Below, piece after piece: positions 24,179 through 32,755 of a DNA stretch of 64,000 nucleotides. How positions within the stretch are numbered: position 1 is the first letter of the stretch; each line of letters begins with the position of its first letter. Position numbers and translations under genes: made by a program. The DNA lies in the NCBI GenBank assembly GCA_964634815.1, contig CAZWMD010000008.1, positions 57,135 through 121,134 of the forward strand, in the 5' to 3' direction. The stretch comes from JALZVT01 sp964634815 (lineage in GTDB: Bacteria; Pseudomonadota; Gammaproteobacteria; Pseudomonadales; Azotimanducaceae). The notes under the pieces are model-generated. The model was not told the origin of the DNA. It saw only the letters and a list, made by a program, of their open reading frames with translations, and searched no databases.

Positions 24179-25620
24179 TGACCGGGCTCACATACGCTGT
24201 AACGACGACATAAGAAGCCTCGGTACTCGGGGTTCACATTAAGCCGATTAAAGCCTTGTTTTGGCGTGACTGGCGGCCGGAATCGTTTTTCGAACGCATC
24301 CAGCCGCTTGTTGAGTTTATTGAGTAGCTGATCCTTCACGTCGTCTTCGACAAAACTATAGGCGATGGAATTATTGGACAGCTCGCGGATTTCGCTCCAG
24401 CTCAAATCAAACTCCCGGACCGCAACAAAAAATTCGTCGGTGAGGGTGGAATCCCACATGCCACGGTCATCGGTAGACAGTGCAACAGGAATGCCGGTTC
24501 GCAGATATTCGGGGAAAGGATGCTGGGAGTAATCTGAGACGTACTCAAGCAACAGATTGGATATCAGATTGATCTCTACCATGTACGGGCCGTGGCGCAT
24601 GAGCAACATGGTATCGGGGTCAGTGATCAGATTGACGCCGTGACCAATACGATCAGCGCCCAATAACAGGGTTTCGCGAACATGCCCGTTGGGTTCGTCA
24701 ACTTCTCCAGCGTGAATCGCAAGGCGCACATTGGAATAGCTGTGTCGTAACTCGCGCAAGGTACTCAGAAATCGCAGAGGGTAGCCCTTGTCGTTGTCTT
24801 CTCGTCCCACCATGTTTACGCCGACGTATTCCGGGGTTCTGGCAACAAACTCGTAACCTGCTCGCAGGGTCTCTTCTGCATTGGGTGCAAAGCGCAGGAT
24901 TGCCCATTGAAATCTCACGGTAACGCCGGTAGATCTTGCATCAGGCTGGGCGATGCGTTTGCGAAAGATGGACATCACCTCATCTGGATCAAAGGGGCTG
25001 CCATCGGCTTTAACATAATTGGTAACCGGTACCTGAGCTTCCAGATACAGCATGCCTTCAGCGCCAAAGGAGCGCATGTTGTAGTAGATAGCCTCGGCGA
25101 CAAGATAGGGGTTAGTCACCATGCCATCGATACGCGACCAGTGAGCCTCGAAAAACTCCGATCGCCCTTCGTAAGGTTTATCGAGATATTGTGACTTCTT
25201 CCAGCCCTCGAGTTCCTCCTCAGTCAATTCTGCGAGTGCTTTGTATTCTGATTTTTCGCAGTCATCCAGGGCGTTGTAGGTTGACTCCTGGATGGTTCTG
25301 AATAACAGCAGGTAGTTATTTGGTCCAAACTGATTGCCGCCGATCTGGCAATTATTGATTTGCGTCTTTACCAGATAACGGTAACCGCGCTTGTCTTGGT
25401 CCAGTGCAATTTCGTGGAACCACTCCGGGTGAATGGCGCCGGTAAGATGGTGGTGCAGATCGCCACCTTTGGGCATGGCGTACAGGAACCGGTGTAACTC
25501 GGCAGGACTCGCGTTGTCCTTGAGGGCTTCAAACCAGTCGGCTGCTTTTGCTTGCGCGTTTGTTGCAAGCAGAACAAGCAGCAGGACTTTAGTTATCCGC
25601 AGTGCTATTGGATGTGTCAT
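24175..25620 (-). CDS. Exported adenosine deaminase (ADGF/ADA2-like)
   Basis: 481 residues with a cleavable signal peptide (about 1-24, VLLLVLLATNAQA). Zinc and catalytic motifs of ADA: GGDLHHHLTGA, IHAGEVDEPNG, DRIGHGVN and STDDRGMW. The long N-terminal extension before LHHHLTGA and a Cys-containing insert (NCQIG..., DDCEKSE, and FLCRRYSVC at the end) resemble the secreted growth-factor-type deaminases (ADA2) and a bacterial periplasmic branch. It would turn adenosine or deoxyadenosine into inosine before uptake. Start overlaps the upstream NUP gene by 32 bases, and its end overlaps the next NUP gene (ATGA). Confidence 0.9.
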   Translation of the reverse strand: MTHPIALRITKVLLLVLLATNAQAKAADWFEALKDNASPAELHRFLYAMPKGGDLHHHLTGAIHPEWFHEIALDQDKRGYRYLVKTQINNCQIGGNQFGPNNYLLLFRTIQESTYNALDDCEKSEYKALAELTEEELEGWKKSQYLDKPYEGRSEFFEAHWSRIDGMVTNPYLVAEAIYYNMRSFGAEGMLYLEAQVPVTNYVKADGSPFDPDEVMSIFRKRIAQPDARSTGVTVRFQWAILRFAPNAEETLRAGYEFVARTPEYVGVNMVGREDNDKGYPLRFLSTLRELRHSYSNVRLAIHAGEVDEPNGHVRETLLLGADRIGHGVNLITDPDTMLLMRHGPYMVEINLISNLLLEYVSDYSQHPFPEYLRTGIPVALSTDDRGMWDSTLTDEFFVAVREFDLSWSEIRELSNNSIAYSFVEDDVKDQLLNKLNKRLDAFEKRFRPPVTPKQGFNRLNVNPEYRGFLCRRYSVCEPGQ

Positions 25621-26698
25621 TTTTTACTTCGATGTATTTGTCATATTTGTCAGCAAGCAGGGCCTCCACAACGGTGCGCCCAACTTCAAACGCTGCAATC
25701 AGTGATGGCCGGCCGCCATTGGCATAGGGCTGGGTGGCGCTTGAACTGGCAAGCTGTTGCGCCGGCGGTGTGGTGAAATTGCTTACCGTTCGCAGGACCA
25801 GTGTGCGTTCCGGCTTTACCTTGCCAAGTCTGCCCAGCCTGGTGAGAGCAGTGAGCGTACCACTGTCCTCCATGTTTGAAGTGACAAAGTTAGCGTTGCT
25901 TCCGGCATACAGCTTGGTCCAGTCATTGGCCCAACGATTCATGCGCTCGCCATGCCAATAGGTGCTGGCTGAGAGTGTCGCGCCCATGCTCACAACAGGG
26001 GGTTTCTGGGCGTTTGGGTGGTTCTTGTAGCGGGCTCGGAAACTCGCCATTTCGGGGGTGTCCTTGAGCGTCATGGAGCGGGTCAGCTCGTAAGCCCAGG
26101 TTGTCAGACGTTCATCCAAAGGGAAATGAATGGTGTCAAGGGACCAGCCGGTAGACAGATCTTCGGGCTCGTCAGCGGGTTCACTGCCACCGAGAGGGAT
26201 AAGCCCATACGGCCAGTTCTCAGGTATTTCACGAGCGTCGATCTCGTAGAGTAAGTCGCCGTCAACAATGTGGTTTGCCCACACGGCGCTGCCGAGCGTG
26301 GTGTCCTGCGGATCACCACCGGCGATCCCGGCAATCAGAAAATAGGCGTTCGACAGGTCAAATCGACCATCCAGACCCAGGGCCATGATGGACGCGGTGG
26401 CGTTGGCAATACCTCCGCCCAGGCAAATTCCGAGAACGCCGCGGTCATTGCTGTAGAGCGGGTAGGGCCCTGCGGGGAAGTCGTGTTTGGTGGGCAGTGG
26501 AAAGCGCTCGATCCAAAACTGAAACTCGCCGGGTTCATCTCCGACCACATCGCCGTGTTCGAACATGCTCACCACGACCACTTTTATGGGTATGGGTTCA
26601 GCGGTTTTGCTGGCGGCAATCGAGAATTGAGAGAAAAGGAGTGAAAAGAAAGCGCAGGCAGCGAAAATCGCTGCCTGCTTCGGGCCAGTTACTGCCAT
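25589..26698 (-). CDS. Exported NUP-family protein (second copy)
   Basis: 369 residues, a paralogue of the lipoprotein at 23063 but with an ordinary Sec signal (about 1-28, FFSLLFSQFSIAASK) and no lipobox. Shared blocks: VVSMFEHGD, GGGIANATASIMALGLDGRFDLSNAYFLIAGIAGGDPQDTTLGSAVWANHIVDGDL, DAREIPENWPYG, NMEDSGTLTAL. So one copy is free in the periplasm and the other is lipid-anchored. Four bases after the TonB receptor stop. Probably a nucleoside phosphorylase or hydrolase-like enzyme on inosine and related nucleosides (inference). Confidence 0.87.
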   Translation of the reverse strand: MAVTGPKQAAIFAACAFFSLLFSQFSIAASKTAEPIPIKVVVVSMFEHGDVVGDEPGEFQFWIERFPLPTKHDFPAGPYPLYSNDRGVLGICLGGGIANATASIMALGLDGRFDLSNAYFLIAGIAGGDPQDTTLGSAVWANHIVDGDLLYEIDAREIPENWPYGLIPLGGSEPADEPEDLSTGWSLDTIHFPLDERLTTWAYELTRSMTLKDTPEMASFRARYKNHPNAQKPPVVSMGATLSASTYWHGERMNRWANDWTKLYAGSNANFVTSNMEDSGTLTALTRLGRLGKVKPERTLVLRTVSNFTTPPAQQLASSSATQPYANGGRPSLIAAFEVGRTVVEALLADKYDKYIEVKNDTSNSTADN

Positions 26699-26702
26699 TG
26701 AG

Positions 26703-29132
26703 TTAGAAGTTATACGTCAATGTTGCGGTGTAGTGCCGCGGCAGCTCAGGTAACACAATGGTGGTACCAAACAGGTTCGGGAAGTTAGCCCGGAAGTACC
26801 GTTCATTGGTTACGTTCTTCACGTTAACGCCGAGTTGAAATCTCTCGTTTTCGAACACACCGCCTACATTCAGCAGAGTGTAGGAAGGCAATCGAACTGA
26901 GCCTGAGAATCCAGAGTCGACGGCCTCAACGTCTACAACGCTGAAGTGGCCTGCGATTTGCTCGGTGAAGTTAAAGGTACCAGTCAAAGAGAAAATGTTC
27001 TCCGGTGTACCTGCTCGCCGGGCTCCTTCTTCGCCTTCTCGGAATACAACACCAATGGGTGCACCACCAAAGAGTGCCGAACCTGGAATGTTTGGCAGGT
27101 CATCTGAACCAATGAAGCTAAAGCGACCGCCGTCCTCGAGGGTCTGCAGGTTAACGACTTCGATGTTAGACCAGCCGCCAGTAATCAGCAGACGATCAGT
27201 CACCGCCCAGCGAAGTTCAAACTCGATGCCTTCAGTTTCTGTACTCTGGTTTGTCACAATGGACTGGGCAGAGAAGTCAGACCGTTCCTGTCGATAGACA
27301 GACAGCGCCATATAGAGTTTGTCGTCCAGGAAGCTGCCTTTGACACCGGCTTCGAAAAGCTCAGAGGTATCAAACGCACCGCCGTCTGCAAGGGTCTGCG
27401 GGTCGATCTGTGCGCCCTGACCGGCAACAATTGTGGACTGCTCAGCTGCGGTGAAGTAAGGCCGAATACCCCAGGGAGTTTCGTAGCTCACGCTAATACT
27501 CCAGGACCAGCCATCAACCGTATCGCTTTCATCGATAGCATCATCAGGACCAGGTGCGAACAACAGCAGATCAACCGGTGTTCGGGAATCGATATCAATA
27601 GTATCCCAGCGCACGCCACCGGTGATGTTCAGTCCAAAGTCCCAATCCAGATCAACAAGCCCGGCGATGCCGAAGTTGAGGTAATCACCGATTGAATAGG
27701 TGGAGAAGTCATCGTTGATTCGGGTAGCTAGCAGCCGCCGATCAAGTGCAGTGGAGGGACCAGTGAGATCTCTGCGGTCGAAGTACTCGTTGATGAAATC
27801 ATCACCGTGTTCGAAGTCGGTATATCGCAGCGAGGGAGATACCTGCCACGCGGCGTCCAGATTGCCCAGATCGTGATTGCCCGAGATTACGAGCTTGTCT
27901 TCGATGACGTAGGTATCTGCGAACTGGGAAAAGCCGTAGGCGTTTTCGTTCAGGTTGTCGTAGGTCTCAAAGTAGAGCTGGTTCTTGATGCTTATGTTCT
28001 CTGCAATGTCGTAGATGACATCGAAGTAGAGAACAATATCTTCGTTTTCCAGCGTGTCATCTGGGGCAACAAGCACGTTGCTTCGACTAAGTTCGGTTGT
28101 ACCCGGGTTTTGCAAGGCAAGCAGTGGATCTGGCGCAAGCTCTTCCAGTGTTGTGCCCTGGCCTGGTATCAAACCAAAGATAAAGGGGTTGTTGAGTGCA
28201 AAGTACTCCTGGTGCGAAATCGAACCATCACCGTTGGTATCCAGACCCTGGGGGGAACCCGTGGTATAGATGCTGTCGTCAATCAGATCCTGAGTTAGCC
28301 GGTTCCAGCCCGCAACCTGGTTGCCGTCGAAGTCGTGGTACATGCCGCCCCACTGCAGGCGCAGCCGATCGTTCACGTCCATATCAAAAGACGCCTGGAT
28401 AATCGTCTGATCGGTGCTGGTGTTGTCGTAGAAGCTGCCAGAGTCTTCGACCTCGGCATAAAGGTAGTAGCCAAAATCACGACCGGCCACCTTTGCCGGG
28501 CCGCCAACCTCTGCGGTTAGCACCCGCTGGTCCCAACGACCGGTGGTGAAACTGATAGCGCCTTCGTTTTCTTCAAGATACTGGCCGCCAGAGGCGCGGG
28601 CAGACTTTGGTTCGAAGTTCAGGAAACCGCCAATTTTTGAAGGACCTGAGATGGGCGAGGAGGGGCCGCGTACGATATCGATGCGATCTGCTGCGCCAAT
28701 GGGCGTGGGGAAGTTACCCGGATTGTCGAGACGTCGGACACCCCGAAAGTAGGTTTCACCCGGTGTACCGCGCACGTCGAGAGAGCCTGCGACCCCAAAG
28801 AACGATTGGGTAAAGGTTCCTGGTGCCAGGGCAACCAGGCCATCAATATCCTTGATGTTGAAGCGCTCGATTTGTTCAAAAGATACCGTTGAGGCCGATC
28901 GTGGTGTTTCCAGCAGCGATTTGTCGAAGCCGAACACCGACTCCACACTTTCGCCAGGAAGACTTCGGAGTTCGCCAACGACAACGATTTCCTCAATCGT
29001 GGTGTTGTCGTCATCCGCATCCTGGGCGTTTACTGGGCCGACAAACAGCGAGGCTGCTGCGGCAGCAAGGGTGCATAGTTGCCACTTGCTTAGGTGGTGC
29101 CGGCCCTCAGGCCCGCGGTTTCTGGTTCTCAT
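26703..29132 (-). CDS. TonB-dependent outer-membrane receptor
   Basis: 809 residues. Signal peptide ends near PVNA|QD (about 36), TonB-box-like TIEEIVVVG (44-52), plug domain with RFNIKDIDGLVALAPGTF and DRIDIVRGPSSP, then a 22-strand barrel ending in the outer-membrane signature HYTATLTYNF. Residues 298-309 (bases 28206-28241) form a textbook EF-hand loop, DTNGDGSISHQE, in an extracellular-side region, suggesting calcium binding. First gene of the operon with two exported NUP proteins and an exported adenosine deaminase, so purine nucleosides or nucleotides are the inferred substrate. Energised through TonB. Confidence 0.92.
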   Translation of the reverse strand: MRTRNRGPEGRHHLSKWQLCTLAAAAASLFVGPVNAQDADDDNTTIEEIVVVGELRSLPGESVESVFGFDKSLLETPRSASTVSFEQIERFNIKDIDGLVALAPGTFTQSFFGVAGSLDVRGTPGETYFRGVRRLDNPGNFPTPIGAADRIDIVRGPSSPISGPSKIGGFLNFEPKSARASGGQYLEENEGAISFTTGRWDQRVLTAEVGGPAKVAGRDFGYYLYAEVEDSGSFYDNTSTDQTIIQASFDMDVNDRLRLQWGGMYHDFDGNQVAGWNRLTQDLIDDSIYTTGSPQGLDTNGDGSISHQEYFALNNPFIFGLIPGQGTTLEELAPDPLLALQNPGTTELSRSNVLVAPDDTLENEDIVLYFDVIYDIAENISIKNQLYFETYDNLNENAYGFSQFADTYVIEDKLVISGNHDLGNLDAAWQVSPSLRYTDFEHGDDFINEYFDRRDLTGPSTALDRRLLATRINDDFSTYSIGDYLNFGIAGLVDLDWDFGLNITGGVRWDTIDIDSRTPVDLLLFAPGPDDAIDESDTVDGWSWSISVSYETPWGIRPYFTAAEQSTIVAGQGAQIDPQTLADGGAFDTSELFEAGVKGSFLDDKLYMALSVYRQERSDFSAQSIVTNQSTETEGIEFELRWAVTDRLLITGGWSNIEVVNLQTLEDGGRFSFIGSDDLPNIPGSALFGGAPIGVVFREGEEGARRAGTPENIFSLTGTFNFTEQIAGHFSVVDVEAVDSGFSGSVRLPSYTLLNVGGVFENERFQLGVNVKNVTNERYFRANFPNLFGTTIVLPELPRHYTATLTYNF

Positions 29133-29313
29133 TAGTCTCTGATCCCCCGATCATTGAATGAAGGCGCACACAATGCGCGCCTGTGAATTGGTTATGTTAG
29201 GTCTTGTTTTTCTTACCCGGTTTCTTACCCGGTTTGCCACACATACAAATGGCGGCAAACCACCGCAAACCCCTCCGTGGTATCAGTGAGGTATTAGCTC
29301 ATATAAGCAATAT
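29133..29313. other. Upstream region of the TonB-receptor operon
   Basis: 181 bases between the receptor start and the preceding dioxygenase gene, AT-richer, with a duplicated TTTCTTACCCGG-type tract (about 29208-29235). No gene is seen. It must hold the promoter for the eight-gene operon, but I could not pick a -35/-10 pair with confidence. Confidence 0.4.
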
Positions 29314-30468
29314 TCAAGCCAGCGCTCTCTGGCTCGCCTCAATCCTTGCCTGTATGTGCTCTCCGGCAATCACGGAATTTGTCGCTGTCCTCTCTACCAT
29401 GCTGTTTTCTGAGTTTTTTTCCGAGCCAGCTCTTTGCTCAATACAGGAAGGCAAAGGACTTACTTTTGTTTTACTGTCCGGATCAACAAAAAAAGCAATT
29501 GAATAGCGATCTGGCTGTTCTGTCCGGGGCAAGACGCGGTGCAGGGTTGACGGGTACAGGCCGTTACTCCACAACGTCATCAGGTCTCCGGTGTTTACCA
29601 GTACGTCACCTGGTGCAACCACAACATTGCGCCAACGGCCTTCCCCCTTTGTTGTGCGTTTTGTGCCTGCGATGGCGCTCTTGTTGGCGCTTGCAGACAG
29701 AAAGTCCAGGTCATCCAGACGATCCGCAGGGTCTTGCGTGTTGTCACTCACGTCGTAAAGTTGCAGCCCGGCCACGCCATCGCTGAACAATAGTGTAATG
29801 GTGCCATAATCTGTGTGCGCACCGGCACCCAGTTGGGGCATTTTTTTCTGATTTCCTCTATTTTTCGCATCAAAGGCGTGCGCGCCGGCGGGATAGTGCA
29901 GGTAGCGCAGCGTCATGTTCTCACCCGTGTGAAACGCAGCAAAGGTGTCGGGCTCTGACTTAAGCGCCTGGGCAATAAGAGTCAGTAACTCTAGCGCGGT
30001 ATCGCTGCACGCCTCAAAAAGCTCAGCAGCGGTAGTGCCAAACGGAGGGTGATTGGGATGAGATTGTTTAACAGCTTTATCAGTAATTTCTGGTAGTTGG
30101 GTGCGATTGTTCAGGCTGCGCATCGTAAATGCTTCTTTGCGATCCGCCTCATCCAGAGCTTGCTTTGGATCCAGAGCCTCGGTCTCAAGGCCTTGAAAAC
30201 CAAAGTTCAGATTGGTGTCGCTGTAGGCATCAGCGGTTTTAACCGGCGTGGATTGCGCAAAGTAGGCCCGGGCACTTGCCAGGGCCCGTTGCCCGAGGGC
30301 GGCGCTCACCTGGCTGTTGCGAATGGCAACAAACCCCTGGGTACGCAGCGCAGCATGCAACGCGGGAACGGGATCGCTGCCGTCGGTGAGGTCAATCACC
30401 ACCGGGGTAATAGCGTGCCGCATAGCGTCGTCGGCCGGGTGTGCTGGTCTGTTGGGGGTAACGGGCAT
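29314..30468 (-). CDS. Isopenicillin-N-synthase-like 2OG-Fe(II) oxygenase
   Basis: 384 residues. DIOX_N-type N-terminus (VVIDLTDGSDPVPALHAALRTQGFVAIRN), then a double-stranded beta-helix with iron ligands HTDYGTITLL (HxD) and STLHRVLP, and the 2OG-binding RYSIAFF (RxS). Plant- and bacteria-type enzymes of this family hydroxylate or demethylate small molecules. Its setting among purine genes makes a modified purine a fair guess, with no direct evidence. It is separated from the receptor operon by 181 bases and divergent from puuE by 118 bases. Confidence 0.88.
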   Translation of the reverse strand: MPVTPNRPAHPADDAMRHAITPVVIDLTDGSDPVPALHAALRTQGFVAIRNSQVSAALGQRALASARAYFAQSTPVKTADAYSDTNLNFGFQGLETEALDPKQALDEADRKEAFTMRSLNNRTQLPEITDKAVKQSHPNHPPFGTTAAELFEACSDTALELLTLIAQALKSEPDTFAAFHTGENMTLRYLHYPAGAHAFDAKNRGNQKKMPQLGAGAHTDYGTITLLFSDGVAGLQLYDVSDNTQDPADRLDDLDFLSASANKSAIAGTKRTTKGEGRWRNVVVAPGDVLVNTGDLMTLWSNGLYPSTLHRVLPRTEQPDRYSIAFFVDPDSKTKVSPLPSCIEQRAGSEKNSENSMVERTATNSVIAGEHIQARIEASQRALA

Positions 30469-30586
30469 GGCAAGCGGATGGCGTTAACGGGGTGAAACTT
30501 ACCTTAGCCGGGTGCCACAGGCTACGCCATCCTGTAAAACAGCGCCTGAGAACCGGATTTAGTTGGCTTAGGAGAACAGGATTCAC

Positions 30587-31537
30587 ATGGCGCAATCACG
30601 GACCGAATCCCCGGCAGACGACTACCCCAGAGATCTGCGTGGCTATGGGCAGTATCCGCCGAATCCACGCTGGCCGAACGGCGCACGCCTCGCGATTCAG
30701 ATCGTCATCAATTTTGAGGAAGGGGCTGAGAACAACCTGCTCCATGGGGATGAGGCGTCCGAGACGTTTCTGTCTGAAATTATCGGCGCCACGGCTTACC
30801 CGGCTCGACACATGAGCATGGAGTCGATGTATGAGTACGGGACGCGAGCCGGCTTCTGGCGTCTGCACCGGCTGTTCCAGCGATATGACCGACCGGTCAC
30901 CGTCTACGGGGTGGCGATGGCACTGCAGCGTAACCCGGAAGCCGTTGCGGCGATGCGCGAGGCAGACTGGGAGATCGCGTCGCACGGGTATCGCTGGATC
31001 GATCATCAGTTTATGGCGCCTGACGAGGAGCGGCGTCAGATGCGCAAGGCGATTGAGATTCATACGCAGGTCACGGGTGAGCGTCCCCTGGGTTGGTACA
31101 CGGGCAGAGACAGTCCAAACACGCGGGACCTGGTGCTTGAGGAGGGTGGCTTTCTCTACGACTCTGATTCTTATGCCGACGACCTGCCTTATTGGCATCG
31201 ATCACACAGTGAGGTAGTTAAAAACACTCAAGGCAAGCCGCATTTGATTATTCCCTACACGCTCAACGTCAATGACATGCGCTTTGCCACGCCCCAGGGC
31301 TTTAACACGGGCGAACAGTTTTATGGCTACCTCAGAGATACCTTTGATTATCTTTACGCAGAAGGGGCAGAGGCGCCCAAGATGATGAGTGTTGGACTGC
31401 ACTGCCGCATAGCAGGGCACCCGGGCAGGGCGCACGCAGTAGCGCGTTTCCTGGATCATATCGCCCAGTTTGATGACATCTGGGTGTGCCGGCGAATTGA
31501 TATCGCCCGACACTACCATCAGCACCATCAACCTTAA
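30587..31537 (+). CDS. puuE: Allantoinase of the polysaccharide-deacetylase type (PuuE)
   Basis: 316 residues. Hydrolyses allantoin to allantoate. The NodB/polysaccharide-deacetylase fold appears as QIVINFEEGAENNLLHGD, MSMESMYEYGTRAGFWR, EIASHGYRWIDHQFM and LGWYTGRDSPNTRDLVLEEGGFLYDSDSYADDLPYW. These are the diagnostic patterns of PuuE, which unlike AllB does not belong to the amidohydrolases. Length (about 300-310) fits. Start ATG 30587 with AGGAGAAC upstream. Convergent with puuD, stops overlapping by four bases; it acts just after UraH and UraD. Confidence 0.95.
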   Translation: MAQSRTESPADDYPRDLRGYGQYPPNPRWPNGARLAIQIVINFEEGAENNLLHGDEASETFLSEIIGATAYPARHMSMESMYEYGTRAGFWRLHRLFQRYDRPVTVYGVAMALQRNPEAVAAMREADWEIASHGYRWIDHQFMAPDEERRQMRKAIEIHTQVTGERPLGWYTGRDSPNTRDLVLEEGGFLYDSDSYADDLPYWHRSHSEVVKNTQGKPHLIIPYTLNVNDMRFATPQGFNTGEQFYGYLRDTFDYLYAEGAEAPKMMSVGLHCRIAGHPGRAHAVARFLDHIAQFDDIWVCRRIDIARHYHQHHQP

Positions 31538-32754
31538 GGCTCGGGTTTCCCCACTGTGATCGACGAGGCCGCCCAGCCGATTAGCAGATCACGCTCCGCC
31601 TGTGTGATTTTTGTCATATTGGCCAGCGGCATGTAGTTGCTTGCAATTGATGCACTCACCCGATCGGCCTCGGCCAGAAGATGCTCTGGCGATGTGAAAA
31701 CAAGTCCCCCCGGAGGGCTTGCATAGCCTGGAAATTTTGGCATCGGCGCGTGACAGTTACTGCAGTGCTTGTCGAGGATGCTCTGGATGTCGGCCCGGGA
31801 AATCTGCTGGGCGTCGATGTTTGTGGCCGTTGATCTTGTGTTGGTTTGTGAGGCCACTAAAGCGATAGCGACAAAGGCAATGGCCGCCACTATTAACACC
31901 TGGGGCTTTTTTTGGCCCCGGTGCTTCAGATTGAAATAGTGGCGTGCATAGGCAGCGACAGCGCTGATAACCGGTACCAGCAGCCAGGCATAGGGGTGGT
32001 TGAATACAAAGGCCGAATGATTCGACAGCATGCAAAACAACACCGGCAGAGTGAGATAGTTGTTGTGTGTTGATCGATGCTTCGCGAACAAGGCAAGCTG
32101 CGGGTCTGGCGACTGGCCCGCATCAATGGCGCGGATCATTGCTTTTTGTGAGGGAATAATCCCAAAAAACACGTTTGCCGCCATCAGCGTTGCGATCATT
32201 GCGCCGACATGCAGCATGGCGGCACGCGGGGCAAAGAGTTCGAAAGCCAAAGCACTTGCCACAATAATCAGTGCAACCAGCGCGATGGCCTGACGTAACA
32301 CCGTCCCGCCAATGGTCGTGCGCATAATCAACTCATACAGTGCAAGGCCGGTCACCAGATAGCCGATGCTGGCGGCAATGGCGAGCTGTGGTGAGCTGAT
32401 CAGTTTGTCCACACCCACCAGATAAGTGTCTGCTCGCAGATAGTAGAGCAATACGAGTAATGCGCTGCCGGTGAGCCAGGTACTGTATGCCTCCCACTTG
32501 AACCAGTGCAGGGTCGTTGGCATAGGGTCCGGGTGAGCACCAGGCTGGTATTTTGCAACCTCGTAGATTCCGCCACCGTGTATTGACCAGAGTTCGCCGG
32601 CGAAACCCTTCTGCAGTTTTTCATCACTGGGCTGCTCCAGACTCAGATCCAGCCAAATGAAATAGAAAGACGCACCAATCCAGGCAATCGCAGTGATTAC
32701 GTGAGCCCAGCGCACAACAAGATTGAGCCAATCAAGCAATTCGGCATTCAGCAT
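31534..32754 (-). CDS. puuD: Membrane urate hydroxylase with cytochrome c domain (PuuD)
   Basis: 406 residues. Converts urate to 5-hydroxyisourate, the alternative to soluble uricase, and passes electrons to a cytochrome c. Eight or so membrane helices start with WLNLVVRWAHVITAIAWIGASFYFIWLD and include SIHGGGIYEVAKYQ and HRSTHNNYLTLPVLFCMLSNH, rich in His. The C-terminal domain has one heme site, CSNCH (CxxCH), and Met-containing NYMPLANMT. ATG 32754 is chosen over upstream ATGs because it begins the first helix and follows guaD by one base. Last gene of the xdh-ura-gua-puuD operon. Confidence 0.94.
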   Translation of the reverse strand: MLNAELLDWLNLVVRWAHVITAIAWIGASFYFIWLDLSLEQPSDEKLQKGFAGELWSIHGGGIYEVAKYQPGAHPDPMPTTLHWFKWEAYSTWLTGSALLVLLYYLRADTYLVGVDKLISSPQLAIAASIGYLVTGLALYELIMRTTIGGTVLRQAIALVALIIVASALAFELFAPRAAMLHVGAMIATLMAANVFFGIIPSQKAMIRAIDAGQSPDPQLALFAKHRSTHNNYLTLPVLFCMLSNHSAFVFNHPYAWLLVPVISAVAAYARHYFNLKHRGQKKPQVLIVAAIAFVAIALVASQTNTRSTATNIDAQQISRADIQSILDKHCSNCHAPMPKFPGYASPPGGLVFTSPEHLLAEADRVSASIASNYMPLANMTKITQAERDLLIGWAASSITVGKPEP

Positions 32755-32755
32755 G

